From Bacteroidales bacterium (GTDB taxonomy: Bacteria; Bacteroidota; Bacteroidia; Bacteroidales; UBA932), in the NCBI GenBank assembly GCA_017443025.1, contig JAFSPG010000016.1, positions 210,109 through 274,108 of the forward strand: a DNA stretch of 64,000 nt. The letters are read 5' to 3'. Of the stretch, positions 51,927-60,388 are shown piece by piece. The notes below the pieces were generated by a model. That model was given only the letters and a program-made list of their open reading frames with translations, was not told the origin of the DNA and made no database searches. Both the position numbers and the translations under genes were made by a program. Numbering within the stretch: the first letter of the stretch is position 1; every line of letters begins with the position of its first letter.

Positions 51927-54039
51927 GGACGCCTTTACGCGTGCGGAGCTGCGAGAGTACTTTGTCGAGTTCGGCTCCGGAAGGAACGGAAAGCTTGATA
52001 GTAATGTCGTAGGTGCCTTCACGGCGGTTTTCCGTCATGTTGAAGGAGCGCAGAGAAGTCTTGTATCCCCCTAAAATCTCCATTATGGCACCGGTTACGG
52101 AGGAATCCGCGGCCGAAATCTTGAGAGTGACTTGGAAACTGTTCCCTGAAGGGGTGTCGGTCCAGCGAACCTTCTGTATGCGGTAGGGATACATTTCCAT
52201 CAGGCGTGCGGCATTCGGGCACGACATCCTGTGAATCTTGATGCCGGCGTCGCGGGTTACAAAGCCGAATACGTCATCGCCGAAAACGGGATTGCAGCAC
52301 TTAGCCATCTTGTAATCCAGGCCGCGGAGGTTACCGGATCCCCGGATAACTAGGATATCGTCCGAACCGGCCTCTGCCGCCCAGGCCTCGCGCTGTTTTT
52401 CATCTTTGCCGGAATCATCATACTTGCCGGAGTTGCCCCATTCCAGTATGAAGGATTTGACTACATTCACGTCCAGCGTTCCGTCGCCAATGGCCTCGAA
52501 CATCTCCTTGACTGAAGGGAAGTGATTCTTCTTCATGAACTCTCCGCGCATTTCGTCGGTGAGTTCCAGCTTCCAGTTCTTCAGGCGCCTCTCTAGAAGT
52601 TCCTTTCCGTCGGCGGCCTTCTTGAAGGCCTCGTCCTTCAGCACCTGACGAATCTTGCTGCGGGCCTTTGAGGTAACCACGAAATTCAGCCAGTCGGCCG
52701 AGGGCTTCTGCCCTTTGCCGGTAAGGATTTCGACCACATCTCCTGTATGAAGTTTCTCGCGGATGCTTACGCTCTTTCCTCCAATCAGGGCGCCCACGCA
52801 GCGAAGGCCAACATTCGAGTGGATGTTGAAGGCAAAATCAAGGACGGTAGCCCCGGCCGAAAGAATCCTCAGTTCGCCGGTAGGCGTAAAGACGAAAATC
52901 TCGTGTGATGGCGGCAGTGGAAGGTCGTCGGAGTTCTGCCCGGGATGCTCGAGAGCGTAGCGGACGGAAGTAAGCCAGCGGTCCATAGTCGCTTCGTGCC
53001 CGATTCCCTTGTAGGACCAGTGTGCGGCATTGCCGTTCTCGGCGACATCATCCATCCTCTTGGAACGGATCTGCACTTCGAGATAAGCTCCTGCCTTGTT
53101 CTTGACCGTGATATGCAGGCACTCATAGCCGTTATCCTTTGGCTTTGTAAGCCAGTCACGAAGGCGAGAAGTGTCGGGCTCGTATTCTTCGGTAACGTAT
53201 GAATATACGTCCCAGCAAAGTTTCAGTTCCTTTTCCCTTACCGGCTCGCAGTCAATGATGAAGCGGATTGCGAATACGTCGTACACGCCCTCGAACGGCA
53301 CTTTCTGCTTCTGCATCTTCTTGAAGATGGACCAGGCTGTCTTTGTGCGGATTTTGAGCTTGTATGCGATTCCGGCGTCGGAAAGGCGGCGCTTAAGGGG
53401 TTCGATGAATTCCTGAGTCAGCTTTTCGCGGTCGCCTTCGGTGGCTTTCAGCTTATTCTTGATTGAACGGTATTCCTCGGGGTAGGCGTGGCGGAAATAG
53501 ATATCTTCAAGTTCGCTCTTGATGTTGTACAGCCCGAGCTGATGGGCCAGGGGAATGTACAGCATAAGGGTTTCGAGGGCCTTTCCTTCGCGGACGGAGC
53601 GGGGAAAACTCGAGAGATTGCGCATCACCTCCAGGCGGTCGGCGAGCTTCAGTACGGTAACCCGCGGATCGGTGGAGTACTGGACAATCAGACGTTTGTA
53701 GTTCTCCGCCTCCAGGCGGGTGTCCTTTGGCTTGATGGTGGAGATTTTGTTGAGGCCTTCTACCATCTGAAGGACTTCCTGCGGGAAATCCTTGATTTTG
53801 TCGGACGCCTCGGGATGCATCCTCACAGCCTCGTGCAGAAATACTGCGGCAAGGCATTCGGCAGGTAGGCCTATCTCCGCCGAAGCGATTTTGGCCGTCC
53901 CGACAGGGTGCTCCAGAAACGGCTCTCCGCCGTAACGCTGCAGGTCGGCGAGAACTTCCGCTGCGATTCTGTAGGCCTTTTCCACCAGGGCGAGGCCTTC
54001 AGCATCCAGGTGAGGGAACCATTGTTTTACGGGAGTCAT
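51907..54039 (-). CDS. relA: RelA/SpoT-family (p)ppGpp synthetase with degenerate hydrolase domain
   Basis: 710 aa from ATG 54039, 4 nt after mltG; the longer reading to 54096 runs into mltG. N-terminal HD-like domain (~20-180), synthetase domain (~210-350: [58 protein letters not shown]), TGS ([13 protein letters not shown]...[14 protein letters not shown]), RIS/zinc-finger-like region ([13 protein letters not shown]) and C-terminal ACT domain. The hydrolase HD-x-x-ED motif reads His69-Glu70 then AVRMH, and the later RLHNMRT reads RLEVMRNL, so ppGpp hydrolysis is probably lost. This fits a RelA-type synthetase, with a separate SpoT expected elsewhere in the genome. Transcribed with mltG and the glucosaminidase gene. 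Confidence 0.9.
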   Translation of the reverse strand: MTPVKQWFPHLDAEGLALVEKAYRIAAEVLADLQRYGGEPFLEHPVGTAKIASAEIGLPAECLAAVFLHEAVRMHPEASDKIKDFPQEVLQMVEGLNKISTIKPKDTRLEAENYKRLIVQYSTDPRVTVLKLADRLEVMRNLSSFPRSVREGKALETLMLYIPLAHQLGLYNIKSELEDIYFRHAYPEEYRSIKNKLKATEGDREKLTQEFIEPLKRRLSDAGIAYKLKIRTKTAWSIFKKMQKQKVPFEGVYDVFAIRFIIDCEPVREKELKLCWDVYSYVTEEYEPDTSRLRDWLTKPKDNGYECLHITVKNKAGAYLEVQIRSKRMDDVAENGNAAHWSYKGIGHEATMDRWLTSVRYALEHPGQNSDDLPLPPSHEIFVFTPTGELRILSAGATVLDFAFNIHSNVGLRCVGALIGGKSVSIREKLHTGDVVEILTGKGQKPSADWLNFVVTSKARSKIRQVLKDEAFKKAADGKELLERRLKNWKLELTDEMRGEFMKKNHFPSVKEMFEAIGDGTLDVNVVKSFILEWGNSGKYDDSGKDEKQREAWAAEAGSDDILVIRGSGNLRGLDYKMAKCCNPVFGDDVFGFVTRDAGIKIHRMSCPNAARLMEMYPYRIQKVRWTDTPSGNSFQVTLKISAADSSVTGAIMEILGGYKTSLRSFNMTENRREGTYDITIKLSVPSGAELDKVLSQLRTRKGVLKVSRL

Positions 54040-54043
54040 AGTT

Positions 54044-55081
54044 TTAAGAGGCGTTTCTGAGTTTATTTGTAAGGGCTCTCTGGAATGCGCGTGCATTCTT
54101 CATATGCGCAATGAAAGTCGAGGCGAAAAGATGGGTGCCGTTCATTTCGGGGCTGGCGCAGAAGTAAAGGTACCCGTGGTTGTCAGGATTCAATACGGCT
54201 TCAAGGCAGGCCTTCGTAGGAACGCAGATAGGGCCGGGCGGAAGGCCGTAATTCCTGTACGTGTTGTACGGGGATTCAATCTTCAGATGCTTTTTCAGAA
54301 TCCTGTTCGGGCTGTAGTCGTAGCAGAAAGCAACCGTAGGGTCGGCCTGAAGTTTCATCCCCTTGCGGAGGCGGTTCAGATATACGCCGGCAATTTTGGG
54401 CATCTCAGGCTCATAGTTAGTCTCGCCTTTTACGATTGATGCCAGGACGGAAACTTCTTCTTGAGTGAGCCCCTGGCGGCGGGCCTTTTCAAGGTTTTCT
54501 GCTGTCCAGAAGGCGTCGTAGGCCTGTTTCTGGCGGCGCAGAATCTCCTCCATTCCGTCGGTCCAGAGTACTTCGTAAGTATCTGGGATAATCAGCGAAA
54601 ATACGTTGTCGGGGCGGAAACCGAAGGTCTTGAGAAGTTCGGCGTCGTCAAGGGCCGAGGCGACGGTGGCGGAATCGAGCAGCATCTGGGCGCTGATTTT
54701 CCTTGCGATTCTGCCGCGCTTGCGCATCATGCCCGACAAAACGAGTTTCACGGGAGTCTGCCATCCGTGCGAGAGCATTCTGGCAGCGGCGGTAGAGGTG
54801 CTTCCTTCCGGGATTACATAGTGGCCCGGCTTGGGAGCGTTGTCAGAAACTTCAGCGATGCAACGTCTTACACTGGCTTTCCATCTAACGTCGCAGCTGT
54901 CAGTCAGGAAATCCGTAATTTCGCTCCATTCCTGCCCTGGGTAGATGAAGAGCTCGGCCGCCGCATTGAAATTGGAAGCCTTGCGGTCATAGATTTTGCG
55001 ACCGACAAACCATCCGGCCGTAAGGATAACGACCAGGCCTGCGGATAGTGCAATAAGCCATATTTGACATTTTGTCATCAT
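54044..55081 (-). CDS. mltG: Endolytic murein transglycosylase MltG (YceG-like)
   Basis: 345 aa. One N-terminal membrane helix (IWLIALSAGLVVILTAGWFV) and a periplasmic YceG domain: LASIVKGETNYEPEMPKIAGVYLNRL with the catalytic Glu of the (E/G)ET motif, LQADPTVAFCYDY, SPYNTYRNYGLPPGPICVPT, NPDNHGYLYFCA, GTHLFASTFIAHM. MltG cuts nascent glycan strands and limits their length. ATG overlaps the last base of the glucosaminidase stop. Typical length and motifs. Confidence 0.94.
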   Translation of the reverse strand: MMTKCQIWLIALSAGLVVILTAGWFVGRKIYDRKASNFNAAAELFIYPGQEWSEITDFLTDSCDVRWKASVRRCIAEVSDNAPKPGHYVIPEGSTSTAAARMLSHGWQTPVKLVLSGMMRKRGRIARKISAQMLLDSATVASALDDAELLKTFGFRPDNVFSLIIPDTYEVLWTDGMEEILRRQKQAYDAFWTAENLEKARRQGLTQEEVSVLASIVKGETNYEPEMPKIAGVYLNRLRKGMKLQADPTVAFCYDYSPNRILKKHLKIESPYNTYRNYGLPPGPICVPTKACLEAVLNPDNHGYLYFCASPEMNGTHLFASTFIAHMKNARAFQRALTNKLRNAS

Positions 55082-56073
55082 TAGTTCAATACTCTTTTCC
55101 TGACTCCTCTGCCTCGGAGCACCAGCTCATCTCCTTCGCGGGTAATATAATTCTCCGGAATTCTGTTCTTCTTGAGCAGGGCTGAAAGTTTTATGCCGAA
55201 CCTTTGGGCTATGGCGCGCAGGCTTTCTCCGTCGGAGGCAACTATGTATTTGTCAAGCCCTTTGGCGGCATTCTTTTTCTTTGGCTGGATATAGACTACA
55301 GTCCCTTTTTCAAGAGGCTCCGCTGTCTTCAGGTCGTTATAGCTGAGTATCTCGCGGACAAAGAGGTCATACTGGCGGGCGATGGATTCGTAGGTCTCTC
55401 CTTCTGCGGAATAAACGAAGGGAACTCCGTTCTGGGAGTACATTTCGCGGGTAAGGGAAAGCTCGAATATCTTGCCTGAGCCTTTGGAAGGCTGGAATTT
55501 TTGGGGCTCCTCGATGGAATTTGGGGAGGGAGGGACGGATGAATCTCCGGTATCGTAGCGGTAAAGCCGGTAAAGCTCTATCTGGCGGATGAGCTGCTGA
55601 GGATAGTGGGGGTTGGTGGCATAGCCGGCTTTCTTCAAGCCGAAGGCCCAGCCCTTGTAATCGGTGGGATCCAGGTCGAAGAGAAATTTGTAGCGGTCCT
55701 GGTAACGCAGGAAATCCGAGTGGTCGCGGAAAGATTCATCTGCGCTTTCGTAAACGCGGAAACATTCCTGGCGGGCATCGTCGTCGTGGCGCATCGATTT
55801 ACCGCTCCAGCCGTGACATTTAATTCCGAAGTGATTGTTCCCTTCCACAGCCAGGATTGAATTACCGCTGTTCGATTCGAGAATTCCCTGGGCCAGAGTG
55901 ATGCTGGCAGGCACTCCGCTGCGGTGCATCTCGCTGATAGCTAAATCTTTATACTTCTCTATATAGCGGATTTTGTCGGGGTTGTTCTCGTCTTTACCGG
56001 CAATGGCAGGGCTGTGTGCGGCAAGAATTATCGCACACATTGCAGCCATTATATGAATGAATCTCTTCATCAA
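55081..56073 (-). CDS. Glucosaminidase-domain (GH73-like) LysM protein
   Basis: 330 aa with a signal peptide (AIAG). Residues ~35-170 form a mannosyl-glycoprotein endo-beta-N-acetylglucosaminidase (GH73) domain: SGVPASITLAQGILESNSGNS with the catalytic Glu, NNHFGIKCHGWSGKSM, FRVYESADESFRDHSDFL, YGTNPHYPQQLI-like GYATNPHYPQQLI. Two LysM modules follow (~215-260 FVYSAEGETYESIARQYDL; ~280-325 YIVASDGESLRAIAQRFGI), which bind peptidoglycan. Peptidoglycan remodelling in the periplasm. First gene of the minus-strand operon with mltG and relA; ATG 56070 is an equally good start. Confidence 0.92.
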   Translation of the reverse strand: MMKRFIHIMAAMCAIILAAHSPAIAGKDENNPDKIRYIEKYKDLAISEMHRSGVPASITLAQGILESNSGNSILAVEGNNHFGIKCHGWSGKSMRHDDDARQECFRVYESADESFRDHSDFLRYQDRYKFLFDLDPTDYKGWAFGLKKAGYATNPHYPQQLIRQIELYRLYRYDTGDSSVPPSPNSIEEPQKFQPSKGSGKIFELSLTREMYSQNGVPFVYSAEGETYESIARQYDLFVREILSYNDLKTAEPLEKGTVVYIQPKKKNAAKGLDKYIVASDGESLRAIAQRFGIKLSALLKKNRIPENYITREGDELVLRGRGVRKRVLN

Positions 56074-56141
56074 TCCGCTAATTTAGATATTCCGCCGCTA
56101 TCTGCAAAATATATTTTTTATGGCAATATTTTCCAGAAAAT

Positions 56142-56172
56142 TTTGTGATTATTCAAATTATTGCTAATTTTG
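56142..56172 (+). promoter_or_regulatory. ompA promoter
   Basis: TTTG (56142-56145), 19-nt spacer, TAATTTTG (56165-56172), full consensus match. It gives an ~70-nt A/T-rich leader before ATG 56246. Confidence 0.85.
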
Positions 56173-56245
56173 CGGTATGTATGCGCGTAAAAGGGCGATA
56201 CAAGCAGAGTGAAAACAATTTAATTTTATTTTTTTAATACTAATC

Positions 56246-57397
56246 ATGAAAGGTATCAAAACTATTCTCGGAGCACTTGCAGTTGCAAGTCTTCTCAGCT
56301 TCTCTTTCAGCGCTTCCGCTCAGGAGAACAACAACCGCGACGAAAACGGTAAGATCGTCCGTGGCTCTTACGAGTCCAATAAATTCTGGGACAACTGGTT
56401 CCTTGGAATCGGCGGCGGTGTTAACGCAGTAATCGGCAACCACACTGACTTCAAGATCGGCGGCCTCGCAGTCGATGCAAACGTTGGTAAGTGGTTCACT
56501 CCTACCCTCGGTCTCCGTTTCGGTTACAAGGGCATCAAGAACTCCTTCGATCTCAAAGCCGGTCACGTATCTCTTCTCGGCGACGGTAAATTCAATCAGC
56601 ACTACATCCACGCTGATGTTATGTGGAATATGTTCGAGTCCTTCGACGGTTACAAAGAGACCCGTTTCTTCAACATGATCCCTTACATGCAGTTTGGTGT
56701 TCTCGCTATCAAGAACTTCGATTCTCCCGAGTTCGGTGCCGGCCCTGGTCTCCTCAACACTTTCCGTCTTGGAAATTGCGTTGACCTCGCTCTCGATGTC
56801 AATATCATCATCGCAAAGGGTCGTTGCCTCCTTATCCCTGACCACACCAAGTATGTAGGTCTTCCTTCAGCCACCCTCGGCCTTATCTTCAATCTCAGCA
56901 AGAAGTCCAACTTCGACCGTCACAGCACTATTACTCCCGTCGTTGTTCCTCTTCCTTTCACCGCCGACCAGTACAACGCTCTCAAGGAGCGCGTAGCTGC
57001 TCTCGAGGCTGAGAACGCTGCTCTTAAGGACGAAATCGCTGCTCTTAAGGCTAATCCTAAGGAAGTTGAGAAGATCGTTGAGGTTTCCGGTCCTGCTACT
57101 ATCTACTTCGACAGCAACAGCGCCAAGCTCTCCGTTCGTGAGAAAGCTCACCTCGACTACTACATCGAGAACATCCTCGCCAAGACCGACAACAAGATCA
57201 CTGTTACCGGCTATGCCGACAGCAAGACCGGCAACAAGGCTGTCAACGATCGCATCGCTGGCAAGCGTGCTGAGGCTATCAAGGATTACATCGTAAAGGC
57301 CGGTGTCGCTGCTGATCGCATCGAGGCAGTCAACGGTGGTGAGTCCAACCAGTTCGCAAAGCCGTTCCAGCTCAACCGTTGCGTCATCATCAAATAA
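56246..57397 (+). CDS. OmpA-family outer membrane protein
   Basis: 383 aa. Signal peptide (SASAQ). An N-terminal ~210-residue beta-barrel (FLGIGGGVNAVIG, ATLGLIFNLSKKSNF) is followed by a short coiled coil (DQYNALKERVAALEAENAALKDEIAALKANP, about 235-265) and a C-terminal OmpA peptidoglycan-binding domain: IYFDSNSAKLSVREKAHL, VTGYADSKTGNKAVNDRIAGKRAEAIKDYI, GVAADRI. It links the outer membrane to peptidoglycan. Codon use is highly biased, as in rpsA, pointing to a major envelope protein. It has its own promoter and a strong terminator. Confidence 0.94.
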   Translation: MKGIKTILGALAVASLLSFSFSASAQENNNRDENGKIVRGSYESNKFWDNWFLGIGGGVNAVIGNHTDFKIGGLAVDANVGKWFTPTLGLRFGYKGIKNSFDLKAGHVSLLGDGKFNQHYIHADVMWNMFESFDGYKETRFFNMIPYMQFGVLAIKNFDSPEFGAGPGLLNTFRLGNCVDLALDVNIIIAKGRCLLIPDHTKYVGLPSATLGLIFNLSKKSNFDRHSTITPVVVPLPFTADQYNALKERVAALEAENAALKDEIAALKANPKEVEKIVEVSGPATIYFDSNSAKLSVREKAHLDYYIENILAKTDNKITVTGYADSKTGNKAVNDRIAGKRAEAIKDYIVKAGVAADRIEAVNGGESNQFAKPFQLNRCVIIK

Positions 57398-57429
57398 TTA
57401 GCTTAGTCTGATTTTTGAAAATAACATAA

Positions 57430-57463
57430 GAAAGGCGACCCAATCCGGGCCGCCTTTCTAATT
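57430..57463 (+). terminator. Rho-independent terminator after ompA
   Basis: Perfect 8-bp stem GAAAGGCG (57430-57437) / CGCCTTTC (57451-57458) followed by TAATTTTT. Confidence 0.88.
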
Positions 57464-57469
57464 TTTATT

Positions 57470-57477
57470 TATCTTTG
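57470..57477 (+). promoter_or_regulatory. -7 box of the aguA promoter
   Basis: TATCTTTG, exact consensus, only 8 nt before ATG 57486, so the mRNA would be leaderless or nearly so. The -33 position falls in the upstream terminator and shows no TTTG. Confidence 0.55.
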
Positions 57478-57485
57478 CGTTCGGT

Positions 57486-58544
57486 ATGAAAAGCAGTACG
57501 AAATTCAGGCTCCCGGCAGAATGGGAGGAGCAGGGCGGCGTTCAGCTGACCTGGCCCGACGAGAGCACTCCGTGGTACGAGCTGCCGCGCGTGCAGGAGT
57601 GCTACGCCCGAATCGCCGAGGCTATCCAGCGATTCGAGCCGGTGCTGCTCGTCTGCGCCGACGCTGCGGCAGCCAGGGCGCGGCTGGATGAAATCGCCGC
57701 CACCCTCGGGCTCAGGCTCGATTCGGGCGCAATTCAGTACTGCGTGGCTCCAATCAATGACACCTGGGCACGCGATCACGGCGGCATTGCCGTATTCGGG
57801 CCGGAAGGGGAGAAGTATCTCTACGACTTCGTATTCAACGGCTGGGGCCTGAAGTTTGCCTCCGACCTCGACAACCAGATTACAAAGAAGATATTTTTCG
57901 ACGGAGCTTTTGCCACGGACGTAATGTGCGTGGATATGAGGCCTTTCGTGCTCGAAGGTGGCAGCATCGACTCCGACGGCGCAGGCACGCTTCTGACCAC
58001 AGCGCGTTGTCTTACTTCAGTAAACCGTAATGAATACCTCAGCCGCGACGAAATCGAGAAGGAGCTAAAGAGCGCCTTCGGGCTCGAGAGGGTAATCTGG
58101 CTCGAAAACGGCTCAATTGACGGCGACGACACCGACGGTCACGTGGATATTATGGCCCGCTTTGCTTCACGCGATACTATTATATATATAAGGTGTGAAG
58201 ATTCTTCTGCGACAGAATATGAATCTCTGAAGGCGATGGAGGAGGAGCTTAAGGCTTTGCGTACTCTTGACGGAAAGCCGTACCGGCTTATTCCGCTTCC
58301 GCTTCCGCCCAAATCTTACCTTGAAGATTACCCGCTGCCGGCTTCCTATGCCAATTTCCTTATTGTCAACGGAGCCGTGTTGATGCCGGGCTGCGGAGCG
58401 GCCGAGGATGCCGTCGCCGCCGCAGCGCTGAGCGAGGCCTTCCCGGGCCGCGAAATCGTCACCATTGACTGCAGCGCCCTTCTCTCAGGCCACGGCGGCC
58501 TTCACTGCGTTACGATGAATTTCCCGAAGGGATACTTAAAATAG
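57486..58544 (+). CDS. aguA: Agmatine deiminase
   Basis: 352 aa, cytoplasmic. Hydrolyses agmatine to N-carbamoylputrescine and ammonia. Guanidine-modifying (pentein) fold with motifs AEWEEQGGVQLTWPDE, INDTWARDHGG (substrate-binding Asp), VLEGGSIDSDG, DGDDTDGHVDIMARF (catalytic His region) and the catalytic Cys341 in GGLHCVTMNFP. The next gene, 8 nt away, encodes the following enzyme, giving the agmatine-to-putrescine route of polyamine synthesis. Family length is usual. Confidence 0.96.
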   Translation: MKSSTKFRLPAEWEEQGGVQLTWPDESTPWYELPRVQECYARIAEAIQRFEPVLLVCADAAAARARLDEIAATLGLRLDSGAIQYCVAPINDTWARDHGGIAVFGPEGEKYLYDFVFNGWGLKFASDLDNQITKKIFFDGAFATDVMCVDMRPFVLEGGSIDSDGAGTLLTTARCLTSVNRNEYLSRDEIEKELKSAFGLERVIWLENGSIDGDDTDGHVDIMARFASRDTIIYIRCEDSSATEYESLKAMEEELKALRTLDGKPYRLIPLPLPPKSYLEDYPLPASYANFLIVNGAVLMPGCGAAEDAVAAAALSEAFPGREIVTIDCSALLSGHGGLHCVTMNFPKGYLK

Positions 58545-58552
58545 AACAATCG

Positions 58553-59443
58553 ATGAGAATATTGAAAGTCGGAATAGTGCAGCAGAGCTGCGGAAACGAT
58601 ATCCAGGCCAACAACCAGAAGTTGGAAAAGAATATCAGGGAATGTGCCTCCAGGGGCGCCCAGCTTGTAGTTCTTCAGGAGCTGCACAACAGCGTTTACT
58701 TCTGCCAGACTGAAGATGCCGCCCTCTGCAATCTCGCTGAGCCCATCCCCGGACCTTCGACCGAACGCTTCGGCGCACTGGCAAAGGAACTCGGGATAGT
58801 CCTGGTACTTTCGCTTTTCGAAAGACGTACTCCCGGAATTTATCACAATACAGCCGTTGTCATTGAAAAAGACGGCAGCATTGCCGGGAAGTATCGCAAA
58901 ATGCACATCCCCGACGACCCCTGTTTCTACGAGAAGTTCTATTTCACTCCCGGAGATCTGGGCTTCAAGCCCATAAAGACCTCAGTGGGAATGCTGGGCG
59001 TTCTTGTTTGCTGGGACCAGTGGTATCCCGAGGCCGCACGTCTTATGTCCCTTGCCGGAGCTGAAATACTTATCTATCCTACAGCAATTGGCGGAGTAGG
59101 AACCGATTCCAAGGATGAACAGAAGGTTCAGCGTCAGGCCTGGCAGCTTGTACAGAGAGGCCATTCGGTAGCCAACGGACTGCCTGTAATTACGGTCAAC
59201 CGCGTGGGCCACGAGGACGATCCATCCGGCGCCACTATCGGCCTTGATTTCTGGGGAACATCCTTCGCTACAGGCCATCAGGGCGAGATTCTCGCTGAGC
59301 TTCCCTGCGATTCAGAGGCTAATACAGTCGTTGAAATAGATATCGACCGAACCGAATACGTCCGCCGCGGCTGGCCCTTCCTGAGGGACCGCCGGATTGA
59401 TGCTTATCACGGACTGTTGGAGAGATATCTCGACGAAGACTAA
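58553..59443 (+). CDS. aguB: N-carbamoylputrescine amidase
   Basis: 296 aa nitrilase-superfamily enzyme that releases putrescine, CO2 and ammonia from N-carbamoylputrescine. Catalytic triad Glu43 (LQELH), Lys116 (YRKMHIPDD) and Cys153 (LVCWDQWYPE). The CWDQWYPE and EKFYFTPGDLGF segments are specific to the carbamoylputrescine group. Pairs with aguA. Its stop overlaps the stop of the convergent HAD gene (CTAA). Confidence 0.96.
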   Translation: MRILKVGIVQQSCGNDIQANNQKLEKNIRECASRGAQLVVLQELHNSVYFCQTEDAALCNLAEPIPGPSTERFGALAKELGIVLVLSLFERRTPGIYHNTAVVIEKDGSIAGKYRKMHIPDDPCFYEKFYFTPGDLGFKPIKTSVGMLGVLVCWDQWYPEAARLMSLAGAEILIYPTAIGGVGTDSKDEQKVQRQAWQLVQRGHSVANGLPVITVNRVGHEDDPSGATIGLDFWGTSFATGHQGEILAELPCDSEANTVVEIDIDRTEYVRRGWPFLRDRRIDAYHGLLERYLDED

Positions 59444-60273
59444 CGCGACAGGCGTTTAAGCTCGTTTTCTGCACGAATCTTATCGATAATCGAGCAGACT
59501 ATCTTGAACGCTTTGCTGTCGGCGGTATAACGGGCGGGGGCCGTAAAGGTGACCCTGCCTTGTTTTTTAAGTTTTTCCGCTGACGCGCGTTTTTCAGGCC
59601 TTTCGGGATTGTAAACAGCAATGCAGTTGCCTCCGAACATGGTGACGATTTTCATGCTGGGAACGTCGGTTTCGCCGTCGCCGAAGTAAATCATCTGAGG
59701 GAAGGGGACACGTTTCATGTCGTCGGATGTACTCTCGTTGACCATCTTTGAATCTCTTGAGGAGAAGATGCCCTTGTTGATTTTGAAAAGGAACTGCGTC
59801 TTTGCGGTGTAATCGACGGCAATGCCGGGCCATACGGCCTCACCGCTTTCGTTGTACAGATAGGTGCAGGCGAAGATATGCTTGAATTCTTTCGCTATCG
59901 GAGTTCCTTCGATGATTTCCTTAAGGCCGGAGGAGTTGATGTAGTGCTCGACTTTTACTCCGTGCTCCTCTCCGTAGGCGTTCACCAGCTTGAACCATTC
60001 AGACACTCCTTCGAAGAGCTGAACATGCCTGCCGAAGCGCTTGAAGTCGCTCTGGCGGAGCTTGATTCCGTGGTGATGGGCCTCGTCGAACATCAGTTTC
60101 ATATAGGCGAGGATATTGCTGGCATCCTGGCCCTTGGCTATATTATCGCTCATCGTCCAGAATTCCTCGGGGGTGGAGCCAATGGCCTGGATAAAGCCGA
60201 ACTCCTGCATGTTCCCCGGAGAGAGAGTCCCGTCGAAGTCGTAAATAAGTGCAACTATCGGTTTTCTTTTCAT
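59440..60273 (-). CDS. HAD-family phosphatase
   Basis: 277 aa from ATG 60273 (MKRKPIVALIYDFDGTL); a longer in-frame reading to 60339 would run through the promoter. HAD motifs: IYDFDGTLSPG (nucleophile Asp and acid Asp), NSSGLKEI in motif II position (Ser), a Lys in KTQFLFKINKG and YFGDGETDVPSMK (motif IV). A long helical cap lies between. The C-terminal Lys/Arg-rich tail is basic. Soluble cytoplasmic phosphatase of unknown substrate; phosphoserine-phosphatase-like in layout, but not the SerB signature. Confidence 0.85.
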   Translation of the reverse strand: MKRKPIVALIYDFDGTLSPGNMQEFGFIQAIGSTPEEFWTMSDNIAKGQDASNILAYMKLMFDEAHHHGIKLRQSDFKRFGRHVQLFEGVSEWFKLVNAYGEEHGVKVEHYINSSGLKEIIEGTPIAKEFKHIFACTYLYNESGEAVWPGIAVDYTAKTQFLFKINKGIFSSRDSKMVNESTSDDMKRVPFPQMIYFGDGETDVPSMKIVTMFGGNCIAVYNPERPEKRASAEKLKKQGRVTFTAPARYTADSKAFKIVCSIIDKIRAENELKRLSR

Positions 60274-60280
60274 AATGCTG

Positions 60281-60313
60281 CAAATATAGTCAAAATATGG
60301 GAACAATGACAAA
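60281..60313 (-). promoter_or_regulatory. Promoter of the HAD phosphatase gene
   Basis: On the minus strand: TTTG (60313-60310), 21-nt spacer, TATATTTG (60288-60281), 7 nt before the ATG. Another very short or absent leader. 60314-60388, upstream of htpG, shows no consensus promoter on the plus strand; TAATTTG near 60343-60349 is a one-base-short variant. Confidence 0.55.
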
Positions 60314-60388
60314 ATGTCATATTTTATGCCTTGGAACATAATTTGTCAAAATCATCAGGCAAAACAGAAACAATAAAAAACTGAATAT

